A stretch of DNA of 10,543 nt from assembly GCA_002898615.1 (NCBI GenBank), contig BEIB01000029.1:1-10543 (forward strand), written 5' to 3'. The notes beneath the pieces were generated by a model. That model saw only the letters and a program-made list of their open reading frames with translations. It did not search any database and was not told where the DNA came from. Each line of letters opens with the position of its first letter. The stretch's first letter is position 1. Position numbers and translations under genes: made by a program. Shown here one piece after another: positions 5,971 to 10,543 of the stretch. The stretch is from a bacterium HR25. Lineage in GTDB: Bacteria > Chloroflexota > Dehalococcoidia > SM23-28-2 > HRbin24.

Positions 5971-6888
5971 CTAGAGCTTCCCCGCCAGAGAGGTGAGGAG
6001 CCGACGGGTGCGGACGAGGGACTCCCTGTCCTCATCGCCGGCCCGCATGGGCGCCGCCAGGAAATCGCTGACGCCCATGTCCCGTATGGCCCTGATCTGG
6101 CGCTCCACCTCGGCCTCGTTGCCGATGATGGAGACGTCCTGCGGGCCCTCCGCCCCCTCCATCTCCAGCATGCGGCGGTAGCTGGGGAACTCCATGTAGG
6201 ACTGCAGGGCGCGGGCGGCCCGCTGACGGGTCGTCTCCGGATCGTCGGTGACGGCCACCGGGAAGCCAGCACAGATGCGGGGCTCTGGCCGGCCGGCGGC
6301 GGCCGCTGCTCTGCGTATCGTGGGTATCACGTGCTTCTCCAGCGTCCTGGGACCTACCATCCAGGTGATGGTGCCATCCGCCACCTCGCCGGCCATGCGC
6401 AGCATGAGGGGCCCCAGGGCGGAGACGAGGATGGGCATGGGCGAGACCTCCGGCACCTGCACGGAGGCGTTGACGCGGAAGAACTCGCCCTGGAAGTTGA
6501 CCCGCCCCTCGTGCACCAGCGAGCGCAGGACGGTGGTGTACTCCCGCATGAAGGCGGTAGCGCGGTCGTAGCTCAGGCCCCAGGCGCCTTCGACCACGAC
6601 GCGGTGAGAGGGGCCGATGCCCAGGGAGAGACGGCCTCCCGTGGCCCCCTGGACCGTCAGCGCCTGCTGGGCCAGAAAGAAGGGGTGCCGTATGTGTACG
6701 GGCACCACCGAGGTACCCAGCTCCACCCGCTGGGTCCGCTGGCCGGCCATGGCCATGACGGTGAGGACATCCGGCCCGAAGAGCTGACCGAACCAGATGC
6801 TGTCGAACCCCTGCTCCTCCGCCTCGATGATGCGCTCCAGGACGCGCTGCACCGTCCCGACGCCCACCAGGAATATACCTATGCGCAT
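5971..6888 (-). CDS. LLM-class (luciferase-like) oxidoreductase, probably F420-dependent
   Basis: A 305-residue TIM-barrel protein of the bacterial luciferase-like monooxygenase superfamily. Seen: N-terminal strand MRIGIFLVG; AEEQGFDSIWFGQLFGPD (23-40), the usual barrel segment; ELGTSVVPVHIRHPFFLAQQ (56-75), close to the F420-contacting region of coenzyme F420-dependent members; GRLSLGIGPSH (85-95); and PILVSALGPLMLRMAGEVAD (152-171) with DGTITWMVGPRTLE next, all standard landmarks. The pattern suggests the F420_MSMEG_4879-type subfamily (TIGR03564), which transfers hydride to or from F420. FMN use cannot be excluded from sequence, and the substrate is unknown. ATG 6888 has GGAGG seven bases upstream and a promoter about 30 bases before it. 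About 140 bases without a recognisable gene separate its stop from the tRNA-Ser. Confidence 0.9.
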   Translation of the reverse strand: MRIGIFLVGVGTVQRVLERIIEAEEQGFDSIWFGQLFGPDVLTVMAMAGQRTQRVELGTSVVPVHIRHPFFLAQQALTVQGATGGRLSLGIGPSHRVVVEGAWGLSYDRATAFMREYTTVLRSLVHEGRVNFQGEFFRVNASVQVPEVSPMPILVSALGPLMLRMAGEVADGTITWMVGPRTLEKHVIPTIRRAAAAAGRPEPRICAGFPVAVTDDPETTRQRAARALQSYMEFPSYRRMLEMEGAEGPQDVSIIGNEAEVERQIRAIRDMGVSDFLAAPMRAGDEDRESLVRTRRLLTSLAGKL

Positions 6889-6924
6889 TTTCCGTCCTCC
6901 GTTGGCAAACTGCGGCCGCTGCCC

Positions 6925-6954
6925 ATGCTAAATAGGCGGGCCAGGCCGTGTCAA
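6925..6954 (-). promoter_or_regulatory. Promoter of the LLM-class oxidoreductase gene
   Basis: On the minus strand: a perfect TTGACA -35 (6954-6949), an 18-bp spacer, then TAGCAT (6930-6925, four of six). The start would be near 6918, a leader of about 30 nt before ATG 6888. It lies in the 129-base gap shared with the divergent TSUP genes. Confidence 0.6.
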
Positions 6955-7017
6955 CGAGCCGCCCTTGTCCCGGACGGGCGGCGGGGTCAGAATGTCCCCA
7001 GGAGAGATGGGCCGTCG

Positions 7018-7386
7018 ATGATACTGCCCAGACAGGCGCGCAGCATCCTGACGGGGACGCTGGCTGGCCTCTACAGCGGTCTCTCCGGCGTGGGCGGCGG
7101 GGCCATCATGGTACCCCTGCTGGTGCGGCTCCTGGGGATGGACCAGCACCGCGCCCATGCCACCTCCCTGGCCGTCATCGTCCTCACAGCAGCCGCCGCC
7201 CTCCTGGGGTACGGCCTCCAGGACGCCGTCTCGTGGGAGCTGGTGCCGCCCCTGGCCGCCGGGGGGATGATAGGCGGCTACCTGGGGGCCCGTCTCATGC
7301 GACGGCTCTCAGAGCGGGCGCTGAGGCTGGGGTTCGGCCTCTTCATCCTCTCGGTCTGCATCGTCATGTTCCTGAGCGCCCGCTGA
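7018..7386 (+). CDS. Half-length TSUP (TauE/SafE) membrane protein, N-terminal half
   Basis: A 122-residue protein with about four hydrophobic segments: 10-40 (containing the signature GLSGVGGGAIMVPLLV, 21-36), 48-66, 74-94 and 102-120. This is one repeat of the TSUP family (PF01925), whose members move sulfite, sulfonates or other organic anions and usually carry two such repeats in 240-270 residues. Here TGA at 7384-7386 ends the frame after one repeat; the second repeat continues in the same frame as the next gene. ATG 7018 has GGAGAG about 11 bases upstream. A four-codon frame at 7007-7021 overlaps the start as ATGA. The pair may work as a heterodimer, by stop-codon readthrough, or be a broken gene. 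Confidence 0.8.
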   Translation: MILPRQARSILTGTLAGLYSGLSGVGGGAIMVPLLVRLLGMDQHRAHATSLAVIVLTAAAALLGYGLQDAVSWELVPPLAAGGMIGGYLGARLMRRLSERALRLGFGLFILSVCIVMFLSAR

Positions 7387-7398
7387 GGCTGGCTACCG

Positions 7399-7824
7399 GT
7401 GGAAGACCTGCTGCTGGAGGTGGTAATAGGCCTGGGGGCCGGGGTCCTGAGCGGTCTCCTGGGAGTGGGCGGCGGGGCCATCATGGTGCCCGCCATGGTC
7501 CTGCTCCTAGGCGTGGAGCAGCACCAGGCCCAGGGCGCCTCCCTGGCCGTCATCGCCCTGGTGGCCACCGTGGCCACCCTGACGAACCTGCGCGCCGGCT
7601 ACGTCTCGCCCAGGCAGGTAGCCTGGATAGCGCTGCCCGCCATAGTGGCCGCCCTGGTGGGGAGCGGCGTCGCCGGGCTGCTGGATGAGGAGACCCTGCG
7701 CCGCATCTACGCCATCCTCCTGGGGATCATCGCCCTGCACACCATCGTCTCCGCCCTGCGCATGCCCCCGGCCAGGGAGCCGCTGACCATCCACCCGCCG
7801 GAATCGGACGGTCCCGAAGGCTAG
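7399..7824 (+). CDS. Half-length TSUP (TauE/SafE) membrane protein, C-terminal half
   Basis: A 141-residue protein from GTG 7399, in the same frame as the preceding half and 12 bases after its TGA. It again carries the TSUP signature GLLGVGGGAIMVPAMV (19-34) and about four hydrophobic segments (6-38, 47-62, 73-97, 104-122), then a hydrophilic tail with PPAREPLTIHPP. A weak GAGG lies ten bases before GTG, so reinitiation or coupling is plausible. Similarity to the first half is strongest over the first 45 residues (GVGGGAIMVP, QHxAxxxSLAVI). Read through, the two would make 268 residues, normal for a complete TSUP transporter. Its TAG stop shares the CTAG with the stop of the convergent recombinase. 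Confidence 0.8.
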   Translation: MEDLLLEVVIGLGAGVLSGLLGVGGGAIMVPAMVLLLGVEQHQAQGASLAVIALVATVATLTNLRAGYVSPRQVAWIALPAIVAALVGSGVAGLLDEETLRRIYAILLGIIALHTIVSALRMPPAREPLTIHPPESDGPEG

Positions 7825-8738
7825 TCCGGCTGGCGGCTTCGCAGGCGCACCTGGCGATAGAAGGAGTCCAGATAGCGCTGCCGCTGCCGCTCCTGGGTGA
7901 CGTGCATGTAGATCTGGGTGCTGGTGGGAGTGGCATGGCCCAGCAGCTCCTGGACCACCCGCAGGTCGGCGCCACCGTCCAGCATGTGGGTGGCGAAGGT
8001 GTGGCGCAGGAGGTGGGGCCACACCCGCCGGTCGATGCCCGCCCGCTCGGCATATTTGTGGACGATGGCCTGCACGGAGCGCCCCGAGAGGCGGCGGCCG
8101 TCCCGGTTCAGGAAGAGGGCCGCCTCGCCAGGGTCGCGAGAGAGGCGGGGCCGGCCCTGCCTCAGATACCGGCGCAGGGCCAGCCGGGCCGGCTCTCCAA
8201 TGAGGACGACCCGCTCCCGGCCACCCTTACCCTTGACGCGGGCGGTCCCCTCGGCCAGATCGACATCGGCCAGATCCAGCCTGGTGACCTCGCTCAGGCG
8301 GACGCCGCAGGCGTAGAGGAGCTCCAGCAGGGCGCGATCCCTCAGATCCTGGGGCCCCTCTCCATCCGCCGCCTCGATGAGGCTGGTGACCGCCTCCAGC
8401 GGCAGGTAGGTGGGAAGGCGTCGCGGGCGCTTGGGCGGCCGCACCTCGGCCAGAGGGCTGGCCTCCAGGTGCCCCTGCTGGACCAGGAAGCGATAGAAAG
8501 AGCGAGCGGTGCTCACCTTACGAGCGACGCTGCCCGGCGCCGTCCCGGCCTGATGTAGGTGGGCCAGATAGCGACGGAACCCCTGCCGGTCCAGCTCCAG
8601 GGGGGCCACCCCCTCCCTCTCCAGGAAGGCGAAGAGATGGAGGAGGTCGGTCCGGTAGTTGCGCAGGGTGTAAGGGGAGAGATTGCGGGCCGCCTCCAGA
8701 TAGCGGAGGTAGGCGTCCAGTAGCTCAGGAGCGTCCAT
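7821..8738 (-). CDS. xerC: XerC/XerD-type site-specific tyrosine recombinase
   Basis: Xer recombinases resolve chromosome dimers at dif sites near the terminus. The 305-residue protein has normal length, with an N-terminal core-binding domain (about 1-90; RNLSPYTLRNYRTDLLHLF at 18-36). The catalytic domain carries every active residue: Arg147 (CGVRLSE), Lys171 (KGKGGRER), His242 and Arg245 (PHLLRHTFATHML), His268 (LLGHATPTST) and nucleophile Tyr277 (QIYMHV). ATG 8738 is chosen because homology starts there; a longer frame to 8918 only runs through the end of topA in another frame. The start overlaps the topA stop by 14 bases, so translation is probably coupled. A topA-xerC link also occurs in Firmicutes. 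XerC versus XerD, or one recombinase doing both jobs, cannot be settled here, and nothing mobile surrounds it. Confidence 0.92.
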   Translation of the reverse strand: MDAPELLDAYLRYLEAARNLSPYTLRNYRTDLLHLFAFLEREGVAPLELDRQGFRRYLAHLHQAGTAPGSVARKVSTARSFYRFLVQQGHLEASPLAEVRPPKRPRRLPTYLPLEAVTSLIEAADGEGPQDLRDRALLELLYACGVRLSEVTRLDLADVDLAEGTARVKGKGGRERVVLIGEPARLALRRYLRQGRPRLSRDPGEAALFLNRDGRRLSGRSVQAIVHKYAERAGIDRRVWPHLLRHTFATHMLDGGADLRVVQELLGHATPTSTQIYMHVTQERQRQRYLDSFYRQVRLRSRQPD

Positions 8739-10543
8739 CGCCGGCAGTGGCTGGCGCAGGCAGCGCCCCTCTCCACTGGCAGGCGGTGCAGCGGACGCCC
8801 TGGCGACCGTCGGCCACCAGAAGGCCGCCGCACTGAGGACAGGGCTCCGCCTGGGGACGCTGCCACACTGTGAAGGTGCACTCCGGATAGCGAGAGCAGC
8901 CGAAGAAGGTGCGGCCACGACGGGAACGGCGCTCCACCAGCTCCCCCTCCTGGCATTCGGGACAGCGGACGCCAGTGCCCACCAGCAGTGGTCGTGTCCC
9001 CTTGCACTCCGGGTAGCGGGAGCAGGCCAGGAAGGGGCCGTAGCGGCCCGTCTTGGCCACCATTGGCGCCCCGCACTGGGGGCACTCCTCGTCGGCGGGG
9101 GCGGCGACGGCCTCGTCGCCCTCTAGGGGGCGGGCATGGCGGCATTCGGGGAAGCCGGAGCAGGAAAGAAAGCGGCCCCGTCGCCCCCAGCGAACCACCA
9201 TTGGCCGGCCGCAGAGCTCACAGGTCTGGTCAGTGGCCTCCGTAGCCTTGGGGGCGTGCTCGGCACGGGCCAGGGCCTCCTCCAGCGGCCGGTAGCAATC
9301 GCCGACGACGGGCTGCCAGGGGCGTTCCCCGCGGGCTATCTCGTCTAGCCGGTCTTCCATCTCCGCCGTGAACCCCACGTCCACGAAGTCCGGGAAGTAC
9401 TGGACCAGGAGGTCATTCACCAGACGGCCCAGGGCGGTGGGCCGGAGCTGACGCCCCTCCCGTTCGGCGTAGCCCCGCTCCAGCAGGGTAGAGATGATGA
9501 CGGCGTAAGTGCTGGGCCGGCCGATGCCCTTCTCCTCCAGGGTGCGGACGAGGGTGGCCTCGCTGTAGCGGCGGGGCGGCTCGGTGAAGTGCTGCTTGGG
9601 CAGCAGGTCACGAAGCTGCAGGATGTCACCCGGTGCCAGCTCCGGCAGCGTCCCCGCCTGCTCCTCTTCAGCCTCGTCGTCCGTTCCCTCGATGTAGAGC
9701 TGACGGTAGCCGGGGAAGACGAGGACGGAGCTGCTGGCCCGTAGCAGGAAAGAGTCCCCTGCTGGCGGAACGGCGACGATCTCGGCCGTCCGCACCTCGT
9801 ACTGGGCGTCCGCCATCTGGCAGGCGAGCATGCGCTGCCAGATGAGGGTGTAGAGGCGGTACTGGTCCTCGCTGAGGTACTGCCTGATGGCATCGGGCTC
9901 CCGCCTCACGGAGGTGGGGCGGATCGCTTCGTGGGCCTCCTGGGCGTTCTTCACCTTGGTCTTGAATTCACGGGGGGCCGGCGGCAGGTACTCCTTGCCG
10001 AAGCGGAAGCGGATATACTCCCGCGCCTCCGCCTTAGCACTGGCGGCCAGGTGGACAGAGTCCGTGCGCATGTAGGTGATGAGGCCCACCTCGCCCTCCG
10101 CCCCCAGGCGGATGCCCTCGTATAGCTGCTGGGCGATGACCATGGTCTTCTGGGCGGGGAAGCCCAGCCGCCGCGCCGCCTCCTGCTGGAGGGTGCTGGT
10201 GGTGAAGGGCGGCGGCGGCCGCCGGGCCTGCTGCTTACGGTCGAAGGAGGCCACCCGGTAGGTGGCGGAGCGAAGGAGGGCCACCAGCCGTTGCGCCTCC
10301 GTCTCGTTGGGTATCTCCAGCTTGCCCCGCTTGCCGTGGTAGCCCATCAGCCGTGCGAGGAACTCGGCGTCCTCCCTGGCCAGGAGAGCGTCTATGGTCC
10401 AGTACTCCTGGGGGACGAAGGCCTCTATCTCTCGCTCCCGCTCCACCAGGAGCCGCAGCGCCACCGACTGCACCCGCCCGGCGGAGAGGCCCCGCTTCAC
10501 CTTCCGCCACAGGAAGGGGCTGAGGCGGTAGCCCAGTAGACGG
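8725..10543 (-). CDS. topA: DNA topoisomerase I (type IA), 5' end cut by the window
   Basis: Relaxes negative supercoils by cutting one DNA strand through a 5'-phosphotyrosine. The in-window part is 605 residues; the N-terminal Toprim domain lies beyond the right edge. Seen: the entry motif RGLSAGRVQSVALRLLVERE, FTTSTLQQEAARRLGFPAQK, the catalytic tyrosine in GLITYMRTDSVHL (Tyr codon 10072-10074), NAQEAHEAIRPTS, SEATLVRTLEEKGIGRPSTY and GFTAEMEDRLDEIA. Four C-terminal zinc ribbons follow, each with two CxxC-type knuckles: CELC...CSGFPEC, CPQC...CSRYPEC, CPEC...CSRYPEC and CPQC...CTAC, lying within about 9222-8779. E. coli TopA carries three classical four-cysteine zinc motifs. The frame is open to the right edge; the GTG at 10500 is an internal valine, not a start. 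Its stop overlaps the recombinase start. Confidence 0.97.
   Translation of the reverse strand, partial: RLLGYRLSPFLWRKVKRGLSAGRVQSVALRLLVEREREIEAFVPQEYWTIDALLAREDAEFLARLMGYHGKRGKLEIPNETEAQRLVALLRSATYRVASFDRKQQARRPPPPFTTSTLQQEAARRLGFPAQKTMVIAQQLYEGIRLGAEGEVGLITYMRTDSVHLAASAKAEAREYIRFRFGKEYLPPAPREFKTKVKNAQEAHEAIRPTSVRREPDAIRQYLSEDQYRLYTLIWQRMLACQMADAQYEVRTAEIVAVPPAGDSFLLRASSSVLVFPGYRQLYIEGTDDEAEEEQAGTLPELAPGDILQLRDLLPKQHFTEPPRRYSEATLVRTLEEKGIGRPSTYAVIISTLLERGYAEREGRQLRPTALGRLVNDLLVQYFPDFVDVGFTAEMEDRLDEIARGERPWQPVVGDCYRPLEEALARAEHAPKATEATDQTCELCGRPMVVRWGRRGRFLSCSGFPECRHARPLEGDEAVAAPADEECPQCGAPMVAKTGRYGPFLACSRYPECKGTRPLLVGTGVRCPECQEGELVERRSRRGRTFFGCSRYPECTFTVWQRPQAEPCPQCGGLLVADGRQGVRCTACQWRGALPAPATAGDGRS

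Noticed and set aside
6902..6934. Rightward promoter for the TSUP pair (TTGGCA, later TAAATA)
   Set aside because: The -35-like box is good, but the -10-like box lies 21 bp away and matches poorly. It overlaps the stronger leftward promoter.
5857..7017. Long plus-strand open frame joined to the front of the first TSUP half
   Set aside because: It is antisense to the LLM-class oxidoreductase and has no recognisable domain before the TSUP start.
7384..7386. TGA recoded as selenocysteine or tryptophan in the TSUP gene
   Set aside because: TGA ends other genes here, no cysteine or selenocysteine is known at this linker in TSUP proteins, and I see no convincing hairpin immediately downstream.
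5736..8738. Integrated element bounded by tRNA-Ser and a tyrosine recombinase
   Set aside because: The recombinase is a housekeeping Xer type coupled to topA. No attachment-site repeat of the tRNA end is seen, and the genes between are not mobile-element genes.
8739..8918. N-terminal extension of the recombinase to 8918
   Set aside because: The extension reads through the topA zinc-ribbon region in another frame and has no recombinase homology. Xer proteins start near residue 1 of the shorter form.

Overview
The window is a high-GC chromosomal segment of a bacterium. Nearly every base is coding, with AGGAGG-type ribosome binding sites and TATAAT-type promoters. My best guess is a member of the Chloroflexota, near Dehalococcoidia or Thermomicrobia. 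That guess rests on the mix of a luciferase-like F420-type oxidoreductase, a cytosolic branched-chain-amino-acid-binding-type protein, a topA-xer pair and housekeeping genes. It is inference, because no marker gene for taxonomy is present.

Layout, left to right. (1) Positions 1-1824, leftward: a substrate-binding protein running off the left edge, a small nitroreductase and rsfS (ribosome silencing factor). They are packed tightly enough to be one operon. (2) Positions 1823-1831 hold two overlapping, oppositely directed -10 boxes that separate rsfS from the rightward mnmA (tRNA 2-thiouridylase). (3) Positions 2937-4678, rightward: a good promoter followed by two small single-pass membrane proteins, arranged like the ytxG/ytxH pair of Bacillus, and a ten-helix EamA transporter. 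(4) A perfect 11-bp hairpin at 4705-4729 sits between convergent genes. (5) Positions 4759-6888, leftward: an enoyl-CoA hydratase-fold protein of ECHDC3 type lacking both classical catalytic glutamates, a tRNA-Ser(GGA) with encoded CCA, and an LLM-class oxidoreductase with its own TTGACA-type promoter. (6) Positions 7018-7824, rightward: two half-size TSUP (TauE/SafE) membrane proteins in the same reading frame, separated only by one TGA codon and four further codons. (7) Positions 7821-10543, leftward: a Xer tyrosine recombinase overlapping the end of topA, which runs off the right edge.

Most genes serve translation and chromosome upkeep (rsfS, mnmA, tRNA-Ser, topA, xer). Small accessory oxidoreductases and transporters lie between them. 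I see no phage, insertion sequence, CRISPR array, toxin-antitoxin pair or defence system. The points most worth a second look are the TGA-split TSUP transporter, the substrate-binding protein with no signal peptide and no standard start ahead of its first strand, the ECHDC3-like protein, and the overlapping divergent promoter that affects the start codons on both sides.
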